In this document: in pieces, positions 23,839-33,048 of the stretch
How the letters are laid out: each line of letters opens with the position of its first letter
Numbering within the stretch: position 1 is the stretch's first letter
Origin: Bacteroidales bacterium
GTDB lineage: Bacteria; Bacteroidota; Bacteroidia; Bacteroidales; UBA932
Direction of reading: 5' to 3'
DNA: 34,446 nt
Assembly: GCA_017415715.1 (NCBI GenBank)
Contig: JAFQFD010000002.1
Location: 1-34,446, forward strand
Translations under genes and position numbers: made by a program
Notes under the pieces: model-generated
Databases searched by the model: none
What the model saw: the letters and a program-made list of their open reading frames with translations, nothing else
What the model was told of the DNA's origin: nothing

Positions 23839-26508
23839 ATGAAACTTTTCCGCACACTGGCTGCAGCTGCTCTCGTCATCATGGCGGGCTTCTCCGTCAT
23901 GTCCAGAGCCCAGGAGCAGAGCGGAAAGGGTGGCCAGCAGGAAGACAAGGACAGCCTCGTGGTGCTTCTGAGTTCGAAGTCTGCACAGATGGTGGACATA
24001 GAAGGAGCCAGCTACAGAAAGGTCATAGGTCCTGCGCGCTTCCTTCATAATGGAACATACCTTCTCTGTGATACGGCTCTGTGGAATGTGGAGACCAAGG
24101 TCATCGAAGCGTGGGGCAATGTGAGCATCCTCCAGGATGAGACTGTCCTCACCAGCGACAAGCTGACATATTTCATCGATCTGGACCTTGCCGAGTTTCG
24201 CGGTTCTATCGTCCAGTTGACAGACAAGGATCATAATACATTGAGGACCAGGCATCTGGACTATAATACCGCCGACTCTGTAGCAGTGTTCCAGAAAGGC
24301 GGTGCGATGAGGGACAAGGACGGTCAGATCATAGAGAGCCGCAACGGAACATACGACTCGAAGATCAAGAGGTTCACCTTCGATCAGGACGTGAACATGT
24401 TCACGGATTCCATCTTCGTGAAGACCAGGTCGCTTGTCTATGAGTCCGACAAGGATCTTGCGACATTCGGCAGCGCGACTGATGTATGGAAGGAGGAAAA
24501 CATGCTTTCATCCAACAGGGGTTGGTATGACCGCGGCAGGGAAGTGTTTTTCTTTGCCGACAAGGTGCATGTGATGTCCGAGGACCAGGAAGGCTGGAGC
24601 GATACGCTCTATTTCTATAGGAATACGTCAAACATCGACATGCTGGGCAACGCCCAGGTAACCGATACCACCCGCAATGTCTTCGGCCTTGCTGGCAGGA
24701 TCGAGTATGTGGATTCCATATCAAAGGTGACGATGACCCGCAAGCCTGCGGTCATCTCGCAGACAGAAGAGGAGGACGGCAGCATAGATACACTCTATCT
24801 TGGAGCTGAGAAGCTTGTCTACTACACTCTCAAGATGTGCGATGTTGACAGCATGGCTGTGGTGGATGCAAAGAAGAGGCTTGACGCGCTGGATGTCGAT
24901 CCTGTGGGAGAGCATCGCAAGAAAGCCGCAGAAGCGGCTGCAAAGGCTGCGGAGGAAGCTGCCAAGAACGATCCTAATTACAGGCCAAAGGACCAGAAGG
25001 GTGCGCAGAACCCTGGTCAGCAGAAGCCGGTTGCGGCGGCTGAACCTGCCAAGGCTCAGCGCCCGGAAGCACCGAAAGCTTCAAGGTCCAGGATGCAGAT
25101 GCGGGATTCACTCGCTGTGTCAGATTCACTGCAAGCCAGACCTGATTCGCTGATGCTCAGCGACAGTCTTATGGTGTCAGACAGTCTCATGCTGACGGAC
25201 AGTCTTGTTGTCGAGGAACCAAAGGACACTACAAAGATAGGCTTCCTTGAAGCCATAAAGAATGTCAAGGTGTATAAGAAGAGCATGCAGGTCGTATGCG
25301 ACTCGCTGCTGTATTCAGACCTTGACTCCCTCGGCCGTCTTTTCATAGAGCCGATAATATGGCAGGAAATCACCCGCCAATACACTGCGGACAGCATCAG
25401 TGTAGTGGTCAATGACGGGGCGATGGAGAAGGCCAGTCTCATGTCGAATGCCTTCATCACCATCCAGGAGGACTCAACCCACTTCGATCAGATCAAGGGA
25501 ACGGAAATGCTCGCCTTCTTCGATGAAAAGGGCGGTCTGAAGCGTTTCGATGTGCTCGGAGGTGCTTCTGCATTGTTCTTCATAGAGGAGAATGAAGCGC
25601 TGGCTACGGTGAACAAGCCTGAGTCGAAGATGCTTTCGGCAACATTCAAGGACGGTAACATACAGAGGATATATTACTATGAAGAAGCCAAGAATGACGG
25701 CTATCCTATAGTCCAGCTCTCGGGAGAAGAGCAGAGGCTCAAAGGCTTCAACTGGCAGCCTGAGAAGCGTCCGGCAGACCGCAACGCAGTCACCCCGCTC
25801 TCCCTTCGTCCGAGCGAGCGCCTGCGCTACGCCGCCCGTCCTAGAGCGACATTCAAGCAGACCGACATATACTTCCCGGGTTACATGAAGGATGTCTATC
25901 GTCAGATGCAGGTGCGCGACTCGCTCAAACGCGTCCGTGAGCGTGACCGTCAGCTTGCCGAGGCCCGTGCGGCTGAGATGGCTCGTCTTGACAGCCTCGC
26001 CCTCGCCGACTCCCTCGTCCTCGCCGACTCCCTCGCCAGAATGGACAGTCTGGCTGTGGCCGACTCCCTCGCCAAATCAGTTCTCAGTGACTCTCTGGCA
26101 GTTTCTGATTCATTGAAGACAGCAGTTGACAGCCTTGCAGTTGCAGATTCTGCCCTTGTCCAGATGACTCCGGAGCAGATCAAGGCTGCGGAGAAAGCCG
26201 CCAAGAAGGCGGCTGCAGAGAAGGCCAAGGCCGAGAAGAAGGCTGCCCGCGAAGCAAAGAAGAAGGCAAAGCAGGAGGCTCTTGAAGCAAAATGGGCCGA
26301 GCTGGACAAGCGCGATGCAGACAAAGCTGCAGCCAAGGCAGCCAAGAAACTGGAGAAAGAGCGCAAGCGTAAACGCAAAGCGCTCGAGGACCAGGCTGCC
26401 CAGCAGCGCAAAGACCTCGAGGCGCTCGAAAAATATCGTCAGAAATTCCTGAAGCAGAAAGCCCGCGAAGCTGCCAAGGCAGCTAAGAAGGCTGCAAAGT
26501 CACGCTAG
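23839..26508 (+). CDS. OstA/LptA-like envelope protein with DSL repeats and Lys/Ala-rich tail
   Basis: 889 residues with a signal peptide (1-25, 'MSRAQ'). Residues about 40-340 look like OstA/LptA beta-jellyroll repeats ('WNVETKVIEAWGNVSILQDETVLTSDKLTY', 'RGSIVQL'), the fold that carries LPS across the periplasm. Six DSL repeats (about 421-457) and a second set of eight (about 718-771) follow six-residue spacing such as DSLMLS/DSLMVS. A second OstA-like stretch lies between them ('VCDSLLYSDLDSLGRLF'). The last ~115 residues are an Ala/Lys/Glu-rich helix, probably a coiled coil. The repeats and tail are unusual extensions; the gene may be longer than a plain LptA. The stop overlaps that of the TonB-like gene. 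Confidence 0.82.
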   Translation: MKLFRTLAAAALVIMAGFSVMSRAQEQSGKGGQQEDKDSLVVLLSSKSAQMVDIEGASYRKVIGPARFLHNGTYLLCDTALWNVETKVIEAWGNVSILQDETVLTSDKLTYFIDLDLAEFRGSIVQLTDKDHNTLRTRHLDYNTADSVAVFQKGGAMRDKDGQIIESRNGTYDSKIKRFTFDQDVNMFTDSIFVKTRSLVYESDKDLATFGSATDVWKEENMLSSNRGWYDRGREVFFFADKVHVMSEDQEGWSDTLYFYRNTSNIDMLGNAQVTDTTRNVFGLAGRIEYVDSISKVTMTRKPAVISQTEEEDGSIDTLYLGAEKLVYYTLKMCDVDSMAVVDAKKRLDALDVDPVGEHRKKAAEAAAKAAEEAAKNDPNYRPKDQKGAQNPGQQKPVAAAEPAKAQRPEAPKASRSRMQMRDSLAVSDSLQARPDSLMLSDSLMVSDSLMLTDSLVVEEPKDTTKIGFLEAIKNVKVYKKSMQVVCDSLLYSDLDSLGRLFIEPIIWQEITRQYTADSISVVVNDGAMEKASLMSNAFITIQEDSTHFDQIKGTEMLAFFDEKGGLKRFDVLGGASALFFIEENEALATVNKPESKMLSATFKDGNIQRIYYYEEAKNDGYPIVQLSGEEQRLKGFNWQPEKRPADRNAVTPLSLRPSERLRYAARPRATFKQTDIYFPGYMKDVYRQMQVRDSLKRVRERDRQLAEARAAEMARLDSLALADSLVLADSLARMDSLAVADSLAKSVLSDSLAVSDSLKTAVDSLAVADSALVQMTPEQIKAAEKAAKKAAAEKAKAEKKAAREAKKKAKQEALEAKWAELDKRDADKAAAKAAKKLEKERKRKRKALEDQAAQQRKDLEALEKYRQKFLKQKAREAAKAAKKAAKSR

Positions 26509-27191
26509 CGTAACTGGAAGATTACCGGGAAGATATAGGATACCGCTACGGCGCGGTCACGCTGTTTTCCAGGTGTCCATTTAGGAGAACTGTTCACTAC
26601 TCTCAATGCTTCCTTGTCAAGTGCGGAGTCCACTCCGCGCAGTACTTTTGCGTCTGCGAGGGTGCCGTCGGCCTTGATGGTGAATGAGAGGGTCACTCTG
26701 CCTGAAACTCCGTTCTCGATGCAGATCTGTGGATATACGAGACGTTCGTTGACCCATTTGCTGAATGCGTTGGCGTCTCCGCCTTTGAACTTAGGCTTGT
26801 CTTCCACCATAATGAACGGTATTGTTTCTTCTTCCACAACCTCGTCTATCACTTCAACGTAGTCGATGATTTCAACGCCGAGATCCTTGTCGTCCTCGAG
26901 ATTGATGATAATGTCCTCGACTTCTATGTCGTCGTCCACGATTTCGATCAGGTCTGAAAGCACAGGGATCTGTGGAGCCGCAGGAGGAGGTGGGGGAGTC
27001 TCGAATGTGATAGGAATAATGTCTTCCATCTCTGCAATCACGCCGTTGTCTTCGAGTGAAGCTGTCTTTGTCTTGGCAGTGCTGTATTCAAATCCGAAAT
27101 AGACCAGCGCCAATGCCACGATGCATCCGATTTCTGTGAAGAGGACTCTCTTGTTCTGGAGGTCCGCTCTGTCTGTTTTCTTCTGTTTCAT
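26505..27191 (-). CDS. TonB-family energy transducer
   Basis: 228 residues from ATG 27191. One N-terminal membrane helix (about 18-36) is followed by a periplasmic spacer with the short proline stretch 'ETPPPPPAAPQIP' and an acidic, Ile/Val/Asp-rich segment. The C-terminal TonB domain has 'FPKFKGGD'-like 'KPKFKGGDANAFSKWVNERL', 'YPQICIENGVSGRVTLSFTI' and 'PKWTPGKQRDRAVAVSYIFPV'. TonB proteins pass proton-motive energy from ExbBD to outer-membrane receptors. No exbB/exbD or receptor is adjacent. It converges with the OstA-like gene and shares four bases with its stop. Confidence 0.92.
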   Translation of the reverse strand: MKQKKTDRADLQNKRVLFTEIGCIVALALVYFGFEYSTAKTKTASLEDNGVIAEMEDIIPITFETPPPPPAAPQIPVLSDLIEIVDDDIEVEDIIINLEDDKDLGVEIIDYVEVIDEVVEEETIPFIMVEDKPKFKGGDANAFSKWVNERLVYPQICIENGVSGRVTLSFTIKADGTLADAKVLRGVDSALDKEALRVVNSSPKWTPGKQRDRAVAVSYIFPVIFQLR

Positions 27192-27290
27192 AATAAGAGA
27201 TTTTTGGGGATTTGACTTTTTCGTTGCTGATGCAAAGTTACGGCCCCGCAAGCCCTTGAAGCAAATTTCAGGGCCTGCAAAATCTCTCTT

Positions 27291-27332
27291 AAAACAAGGC
27301 TAATTAATTGAACATCAATTAATTAGCCTTGT
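27291..27332 (-). terminator. Terminator of the TPR regulator transcript
   Basis: An 18-bp perfect stem, 27294-27311 with 27315-27332, with a 3-nt loop. On the minus strand a TTTT run follows. It lies 43 bases after the TPR gene stop and before the TonB-like gene, which therefore seems separately transcribed. Confidence 0.8.
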
Positions 27333-27374
27333 GTAATTTTTAAAAATCTCTCCGCTTTTGTAACTCCTTGATTA

Positions 27375-28826
27375 TTAGGAGTTTATAGAATCAAGAAATT
27401 CGGCCTTATCAGGGGCTTCCGATGCCTCTATCTTGCCTTTAAGTCGCCATATGCGGTTGTAGACAATACCTTTGTCCTTCTCGAGGATGGTGGAAATGGT
27501 GGTGCTGGAGAATCCGCATGCGGCGAATATGAACAGTTTCACGTCGTCAGCCTTGAGCTTCGGCATCTGCTCGCGGAGTCTTGCAACGAGTCCGTTGCAG
27601 TTCCTGTCGAGCATCATCTCAAGTCCCTTGATGGACTTCGGGTCTTCACGCAGACCTTCGATCACTGACTTCACTTCCTTGAGTATCTTGCTCTGGAGAT
27701 TGTCTGTCCCTTCGTATACATAATACTGCTCGCACAGCCTCTCCAGCAGGTCGAATTTCGCGATTGCCATATGCTTTTCCGAAGGCAGTCTCTTCGATGC
27801 CGCCTTGAGCCTTGTCTGCAGTTCCTCGGCTATGGTCATGTATTTCTCGGTCTCGGCCTTCTCCTCGGCAAGCGCCTTGGCCGCTTCAAGGCGGCGGTAG
27901 CGCACATATCCGGTCATGGCAAATACTATGGCCATTGCGGCAAGTATTATGAACGCGATGATGAGCCTTGTGGAGCGGAGACGCTGCTGTGCCAGTTCGA
28001 ACTGATGAGCCTGATACTCCTTCCTGGCTGACTCCACGGAACGCTTCAGTGACGCAGCTTCAACAGAATTACTGTGTTCCATCACTGCCTCGAGGGCCTC
28101 GAGCGCTTCCGCGCTCCGTCCGGCCCTGCTCGCCACCTGATATTCCCTGAACTTCGCCTGTGCCTTTTCAGAAGGTGTCTCAGCACTGGCCAGAGCCTTC
28201 TCTATCCATTCTTCAGCGGAGTCGTGGTCTCCTGTCAGTGAATATGCATAGGCGAGCATTCCTCTGTCCTCGCAGGTGAGCGGGCAGCGGAGCTCGTTGG
28301 CCTTGCGGGCCAGCATGCTGATGGCAAGCGACGGGTCCTGCCTCGAGGATTCGAGGCAGAGCGCGGCGTAAGCCTCCAGGCATGCGGCTTCCAGGAGCGT
28401 GTCCGCAGCCTGATGTGCCTGGAACATCGTGTTCCTGAATATCTTTTCGGCTGACGCGTAATCCTGGAAATTATGCCTTGCCACTCCGCTTTCAAAGTAT
28501 ACATGAAGAGAATTGTATGGCTTGCCTGCCTTCTCATAAGCCTGGATGGCCCTGTCAAGATATGCGATCTCTTCGGAATGTCCTCCTGTGGCGTTGTAGG
28601 TGTGGGCTATGTGCTGGTATATGATGCCGAGACTGTATTGATCGTCGGCTTTCAGCGCCCTGGTCTCGGCCTGGGAGTATGCCTCCATGGCCTCGCTGTA
28701 GCGCTTCTGCTCCAGCAGGCTGTGCCCAAGCTCTATGCTTTCCTGCAATGCGTCCGCCTGCCTCTGCCCGCAGGAAACTGCAAGGACAGAAAGCAGGATG
28801 GCCGCTATGTATATGCATTTCTTCAT
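27375..28826 (-). CDS. Membrane-bound TPR protein with C-terminal helix-turn-helix (putative regulator)
   Basis: 483 residues. A signal or anchor (1-19) ends with 'LAVSC', a possible lipobox. Residues about 30-275 are TPR repeats ('AMEAYSQAETRALKA', 'AIQAYEKAGK', 'AEEWIEKALASAE'). A membrane helix follows at 287-308, then a coiled-coil segment (310-345), and a C-terminal LuxR-like HTH ('LKADDVKLFIFAACGFSSTTISTILEK', then 'YNRIWRLKGKI', 424-466). This architecture is common in Bacteroidota and suggests that periplasmic TPRs sense a signal and the cytosolic HTH controls genes. Targets unknown; the neighbouring peptide/zinc genes are the obvious candidates. It starts nine bases after the pepT stop. 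Confidence 0.85.
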   Translation of the reverse strand: MKKCIYIAAILLSVLAVSCGQRQADALQESIELGHSLLEQKRYSEAMEAYSQAETRALKADDQYSLGIIYQHIAHTYNATGGHSEEIAYLDRAIQAYEKAGKPYNSLHVYFESGVARHNFQDYASAEKIFRNTMFQAHQAADTLLEAACLEAYAALCLESSRQDPSLAISMLARKANELRCPLTCEDRGMLAYAYSLTGDHDSAEEWIEKALASAETPSEKAQAKFREYQVASRAGRSAEALEALEAVMEHSNSVEAASLKRSVESARKEYQAHQFELAQQRLRSTRLIIAFIILAAMAIVFAMTGYVRYRRLEAAKALAEEKAETEKYMTIAEELQTRLKAASKRLPSEKHMAIAKFDLLERLCEQYYVYEGTDNLQSKILKEVKSVIEGLREDPKSIKGLEMMLDRNCNGLVARLREQMPKLKADDVKLFIFAACGFSSTTISTILEKDKGIVYNRIWRLKGKIEASEAPDKAEFLDSINS

Positions 28827-28835
28827 TTCTGAAGA

Positions 28836-30056
28836 TTACTCGGCGTAGAGGGAAATGATGTTGAGGATCACCTCGCTGGCCTTCTCCATGCTCTGGAGAG
28901 GAATGTATTCCATCTTGCCGTGGAAGTTGTGTCCTCCTGCGAAGATGTTAGGGCATGGAAGTCCCATGAATGAGAGGTTGGCTCCGTCTGTACCTCCGCG
29001 GATAGGCTGCACCTTCGGAGTGATGCCTGCCATTTCGATAGCCTTCATGGCCTTCTCTACGATGTGGTAGTGAGGCTCCACCTGCTTGCGCATGTTGTAG
29101 TACTGGTGCTTTATCTCCACGGTGGCTGTGCCTTCGCCGTATTTTGCGTTGATGAAGTCCACGCACTGCTGCATGTATGCCTTCTTCTTCTCGTAGAGGT
29201 CCATGTCGTGGTCGCGGATGATGTATGAGAATGTAGCGCTCTCCACCTCGCCGCTGAAACTGATGAGGTGATAGAATCCTTCATATCCGCATGTGTATTC
29301 CGGCTTCTGCTCCACAGGGAGGAGGCTGTTGAGCTCCATTCCTATGAGGATGGCGTTCTTCATCTTGCCTTTTGCCGTGCCCGGGTGCACGTTGCAGCCT
29401 TGTATGCGGATTGTCGCTCCCGCAGCGTTGAAGTTCTCATACTCCAGCTCGCCGATCTGGCCACCGTCCATGGTGTATGCATACTTTGCTCCGAATTTCT
29501 CGACATCGAATTTCACCACGCCGCGTCCGATCTCCTCATCCGGAGTGAATCCTATCTTGATGTCTCCGTGCTTGAACTCAGGATGCTCGACGATATACTG
29601 CACGGCATTCATGATTTCGGCGATTCCGGCCTTGTCATCAGCTCCCAGGAGGGTTGTACCGTCTGTAGTGATGATGGTCTGGCCCTTGTAGTTCAGCAGT
29701 TCAGGGAACTCGCTCGGCTTCAGGCTCAGGCCCGGAACGCCCTTGAGCGGAATGTCTCCTCCGTCATAGTTCTCTATGATCTGAGGCTTTACATTGTCAC
29801 CCGGAGCGTCAGGGGCAGTGTCGGCATGTGCTATGAAACCCACAGCAGGCACGTCCTTTCCGCAGTTTGACGGAATGTTTGCCATCACATATCCCCACTG
29901 GTCAAGTGTGGCCTCGACGCCCATCGCAACGAGCTCGTCACGAAGCATCTTCAGCAGGTCAAGCTCTCTCGCCGCGCTGGGCTGTGTCTCTGATTCAGGA
30001 TCTGCCTTGGTGTCTACGGCAACATATCTGAGAAATCTATCTAAAATCTTTTCCAT
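28836..30056 (-). CDS. pepT: Peptidase T (tripeptide aminopeptidase)
   Basis: 406 residues, the family's usual length, from ATG 30056; an ATG at 30134 is too far upstream, inside a hairpin region. M20-family zinc peptidase: 'FIAHADTAPD' (His77, Asp79), 'LGADDKAGIAEIM' (Asp140 region) and 'DEEIGRG' (Glu174 catalytic, Glu175 zinc), with 'HNFHGKMEYIP' near the end. It removes the N-terminal residue of tripeptides in the cytosol and needs two zinc ions. Downstream of OPT transporter and ZupT genes on the same strand, but separated from zupT by 126 bases with three hairpins, so it may have its own promoter. Confidence 0.96.
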   Translation of the reverse strand: MEKILDRFLRYVAVDTKADPESETQPSAARELDLLKMLRDELVAMGVEATLDQWGYVMANIPSNCGKDVPAVGFIAHADTAPDAPGDNVKPQIIENYDGGDIPLKGVPGLSLKPSEFPELLNYKGQTIITTDGTTLLGADDKAGIAEIMNAVQYIVEHPEFKHGDIKIGFTPDEEIGRGVVKFDVEKFGAKYAYTMDGGQIGELEYENFNAAGATIRIQGCNVHPGTAKGKMKNAILIGMELNSLLPVEQKPEYTCGYEGFYHLISFSGEVESATFSYIIRDHDMDLYEKKKAYMQQCVDFINAKYGEGTATVEIKHQYYNMRKQVEPHYHIVEKAMKAIEMAGITPKVQPIRGGTDGANLSFMGLPCPNIFAGGHNFHGKMEYIPLQSMEKASEVILNIISLYAE

Positions 30057-30101
30057 ATCGTTGTGTTTATTATTTATCTCTGTTGTTATCCTTGTGTTCA
30101 T

Positions 30102-30177
30102 CCGTAAAATGCCCGTTTTTACGGATGGCACCAATGTTTTTGGTGCATTTGTCCGTAAAAAGGCTGTTTTTGCGGAC
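30102..30177. repeat. Three short hairpins in a row between zupT and pepT
   Basis: Stem 1: CCGTAAAA 30102-30109 with TTTTACGG 30117-30124. Stem 2: GCACCAA 30128-30134 with TTGGTGC 30140-30146. Stem 3: GTCCGTAAAAA 30151-30161 with TTTTTGCGGAC 30167-30177. Stems 1 and 3 share CCGTAAAA. They lie just after the zupT stop and before the pepT start (minus strand), so they may end or slow zupT transcription or shape the pepT leader. Confidence 0.65.
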
Positions 30178-30182
30178 GGGTG

Positions 30183-31013
30183 TCACATCAGCAGGAGGCT
30201 GACGGCCATAATGGCCATGCCGCCGACTACGCCTGCTATGGCGATGTGGTGCTTGCCGTATTTCTCCGCTGTCGGGAGCAGCTCGTCAAGCGAGATGTAT
30301 ATCATGATGCCGGCCACTGCCGCGAGGATGAGCGGGAATGCCGCTCCGCCTCCGGTCAGTTCGAGACCGAATATGGCTGTGACTCCCCAGCAGAGCAATG
30401 CGCCCAGCACTTCACTCATGCCGGACAGGGTCGCATAGGCCAGAGCCTTCATCTTGCTCTTTGTAGCATAATATATAGGTATGGCTACTGCTATGCCCTC
30501 CGGGATGTTGTGTATGGCTATGGCTGCCGTGATGCCGGTGCCGGTCTGCGGGTCGTTCAACGCTCCGACGAATGTCGCTATGCCTTCCGGGAAGTTGTGT
30601 ATGGCTATAGCCAGCGCGGACATGAGTCCGAGTCTGTGCAATGCCTTCTCGTTTCCAGTCTGGCGGAGCATGTCGACGGCCGGGGTCTTAGCGTCAAGCG
30701 ACAGACCCGACGCCTCGTGCGGGTTTTCATATTCGGGGATTGCGAAGTCAATCAGCGTGATGATGCCCATGCCCGCAAAGAATGCCAGCAGCACGAAGGC
30801 TTCTCCATGGGGAATGGATCCTATGATTTCAGCCTGAGCCTCGGGATAGAGCTCCGCCAGCGAGATGAATATCATCACGCCGGCGCTCAATCCGAGCGCG
30901 CCTGCCAGGAAATTGCTGCTGAGCTTCTTCCTGAAGAGCACAAGAGCTCCGCCGATGCCTGTTGCGGCACCGGCAATAAGCGTCATAAGCAATGCTCCCC
31001 AAACTCCGTTCAT
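30183..31013 (-). CDS. zupT: Zinc transporter of the ZIP family (ZupT)
   Basis: 276 residues with eight likely membrane helices. The two signature metal-site helices carry 'HNFPEG' (139-144) and 'HNIPEG' (168-173). A conserved glutamate-rich segment 'SLAELYPEA' and 'DELLP' also fit. ZIP proteins import Zn2+ (and less specifically Fe2+/Mn2+) into the cytosol. It starts three bases after the OPT gene stop, so the two form one transcript. This suggests that zinc uptake is coupled to supply of a zinc peptidase downstream. Confidence 0.93.
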   Translation of the reverse strand: MNGVWGALLMTLIAGAATGIGGALVLFRKKLSSNFLAGALGLSAGVMIFISLAELYPEAQAEIIGSIPHGEAFVLLAFFAGMGIITLIDFAIPEYENPHEASGLSLDAKTPAVDMLRQTGNEKALHRLGLMSALAIAIHNFPEGIATFVGALNDPQTGTGITAAIAIHNIPEGIAVAIPIYYATKSKMKALAYATLSGMSEVLGALLCWGVTAIFGLELTGGGAAFPLILAAVAGIMIYISLDELLPTAEKYGKHHIAIAGVVGGMAIMAVSLLLM

Positions 31014-31016
31014 GTA

Positions 31017-32999
31017 CTATTCCTCCTTCTTCGCCTTAAGCGCAGCGTATACCATATATATAATAATAGCTGTATAAGGTATGATCGCCACAGGCTCTGT
31101 CCATGGTGACGGCTTCATATACATATCCACCTCTGCAAACCTCAGGATTGCGCTGATCACACCCATGAGCGCTCCGCCGGCGATGAATCCGGAAGCAATG
31201 AGCGTGCCCTTCTCCACGCGCGCCTCGTTGAGGGCCTTGTCCTTGCTGCGGCTTCCGACAAACCACGAAACGGCTCCTCCGATGAGCATAGGCATGTTGA
31301 GGTCGAGCGGAATGAACATTCCGAGCGCGAATGGCAGTGCAGGGACCTTGAAGAATGTGAGGACGAGGGCAATCACCGCTCCGATTCCATAGAGGAGCCA
31401 TGGGGCGCTTCCGCCGTTCATCATAGGCTCGATCACTGCGGCCATTGCATTTGCCTGCGGTGCCACGAGAGCTCCCTCGCCTGTGAATCCGTATGTCTTG
31501 TTGAGGACGAGCATCACTCCACCCACTGTCGCTGCCGCAACGAGGGTGCCGAGGAACTTCCATCCTTCCTGCTTCTTAGGAGTGCTTCCGATCCAGTATC
31601 CGATCTTAAGGTCTGTGATGAACGCTCCGGCTACGGAAAGCGCTGTACATACCACACCGCCGATGATCAGGGCCGCGGTCATTCCTGCTGTGCCGTTGAG
31701 GCCTACCGCAACCATGATGAGCGAGGCGAGGATGAGGGTCATCAGGGTCATTCCGCTGACAGGGTTCGATCCCACTATGGCGATAGCGTTCGCTGCGACG
31801 GTCGTGAATAGGAATGCAATCACTCCCACGATGAGCAGGCCCACCACTGCGTGCCAGATGTTGTCGACTACTCCGAACATGAAGAATGCGAACACAGCCA
31901 GGAGGGTTACGGCGATGCCGATCACGATGATCTTCATCGAGATGTCCTTCTGGGTCCTGATCACTTCAGCCTCGGCGTCTGTCTTCTTGCGGCTGAACTC
32001 GTTGGCTGCAAGGCCTACGGCTGACTTTATCACACCGAACGACTTCACGATACCGACGATACCTGCGGTGGCGATGCCGCCGATGCCGATGTGTCTTGCA
32101 TATTCCTTGAATATCTGGTCTGCAGACATTTCACCTATGGTCTGGGTTATGCCCGAGTGCATCAGGTCGATGACCTGGCCGCCCCAGATGAGGTTCATTA
32201 GAGGAATTATCACCAGCCATACCAGGAAGCTTCCGCAGCAGATGATGAATGCATATTTGAGTCCCACGATGTATCCGAGTCCGAGCACGGCCGCTCCGGT
32301 GTTCACCTTCAGGAGCACCTTGGCCTTGTCGGCCAGCGCCGCTCCCCACGGCAACACCTTGCTGGTGAGGGTCTCGCCCCAGAGTCCGAATGTGGACACG
32401 ATGAAGTCATAAAGTCCTCCGATCAGACCGCTCACCAGCAGCGTCTTGGCGCCCTTGCCGCCGCCTTCGCCGCTTACAAGCACCTGAGTCGTCGCTGTCG
32501 CTTCAGGGAAAGGATACTTTCCATGCTGTTCCTTCACGAAATATTTCCTGAACGGAATGAGGAACAGGATGCCGAGAATACCTCCAAGGAGTGACGAGAA
32601 GAACACCTTTGTGAAGTTCACTGTCAGCTCGGGATACTTGTCCTGGAGGATGAACAGTGCAGGCAGCGTGAATATGGCTCCGGCTACGATTGCGCCCGAG
32701 CATGATCCTATCGACTGCACCATTACATTCTCGCCGAGCGCGTTCTTGCGGCCGAGTGCGCTGGACAGGCCCACGGCGATGATGGCGATCGGGATCGCCG
32801 CCTCGAACACCTGTCCCACCTTGAGTCCAAGGTAAGCGGCCGCCGCCGAGAAAATCACTGTCATGATGAGTCCGAGTGTCACGGACCATGGTGTCACCTC
32901 CGGATAATTCTTCTTCGGTGACAATAGAGGCTGGTACTCCTCACCCGGCTTGAGCTCCCTGTGGGCGTTCTCCGGCAATTGTGTCTTCTTGTTCTCCAT
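31017..32999 (-). CDS. OPT-family oligopeptide transporter
   Basis: 660 residues from ATG 32999 with about 14-16 membrane helices. 'VTPWSVTLGLIMTVIFSAAAAYLGLKVGQVFEAAIPIAI' near the N-terminus is typical of bacterial OPT/YSL proteins, as are 'SIGSCSGAIVAGAIFTLPALFI' and 'GGLYDF'. OPT proteins import peptides or metal-chelator complexes by proton coupling. It leads a minus-strand series OPT, ZupT, PepT, TPR regulator. The match to the OPT family is by motif memory; the true substrate (small peptides or metal complexes) is unknown. An upstream ATG at 33035 is less likely. Confidence 0.92.
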   Translation of the reverse strand: MENKKTQLPENAHRELKPGEEYQPLLSPKKNYPEVTPWSVTLGLIMTVIFSAAAAYLGLKVGQVFEAAIPIAIIAVGLSSALGRKNALGENVMVQSIGSCSGAIVAGAIFTLPALFILQDKYPELTVNFTKVFFSSLLGGILGILFLIPFRKYFVKEQHGKYPFPEATATTQVLVSGEGGGKGAKTLLVSGLIGGLYDFIVSTFGLWGETLTSKVLPWGAALADKAKVLLKVNTGAAVLGLGYIVGLKYAFIICCGSFLVWLVIIPLMNLIWGGQVIDLMHSGITQTIGEMSADQIFKEYARHIGIGGIATAGIVGIVKSFGVIKSAVGLAANEFSRKKTDAEAEVIRTQKDISMKIIVIGIAVTLLAVFAFFMFGVVDNIWHAVVGLLIVGVIAFLFTTVAANAIAIVGSNPVSGMTLMTLILASLIMVAVGLNGTAGMTAALIIGGVVCTALSVAGAFITDLKIGYWIGSTPKKQEGWKFLGTLVAAATVGGVMLVLNKTYGFTGEGALVAPQANAMAAVIEPMMNGGSAPWLLYGIGAVIALVLTFFKVPALPFALGMFIPLDLNMPMLIGGAVSWFVGSRSKDKALNEARVEKGTLIASGFIAGGALMGVISAILRFAEVDMYMKPSPWTEPVAIIPYTAIIIYMVYAALKAKKEE

Positions 33000-33048
33000 A
33001 TATATAATAGTTTCTTCCTTGGTTCGCGCCCTCATGCGGGCACAATTA

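Noticed and set aside
30180-31109. Long plus-strand open frame of 309 codons opposite zupT
   Set aside because: It is antisense to a well-supported ZIP transporter with its metal motifs, and its translation shows no family features.
31483-32412. Long plus-strand open frame of 309 codons opposite the OPT gene
   Set aside because: Antisense to a clear membrane transporter; composition (Pro/Thr/Met-rich) is what the opposite strand of membrane helices gives.
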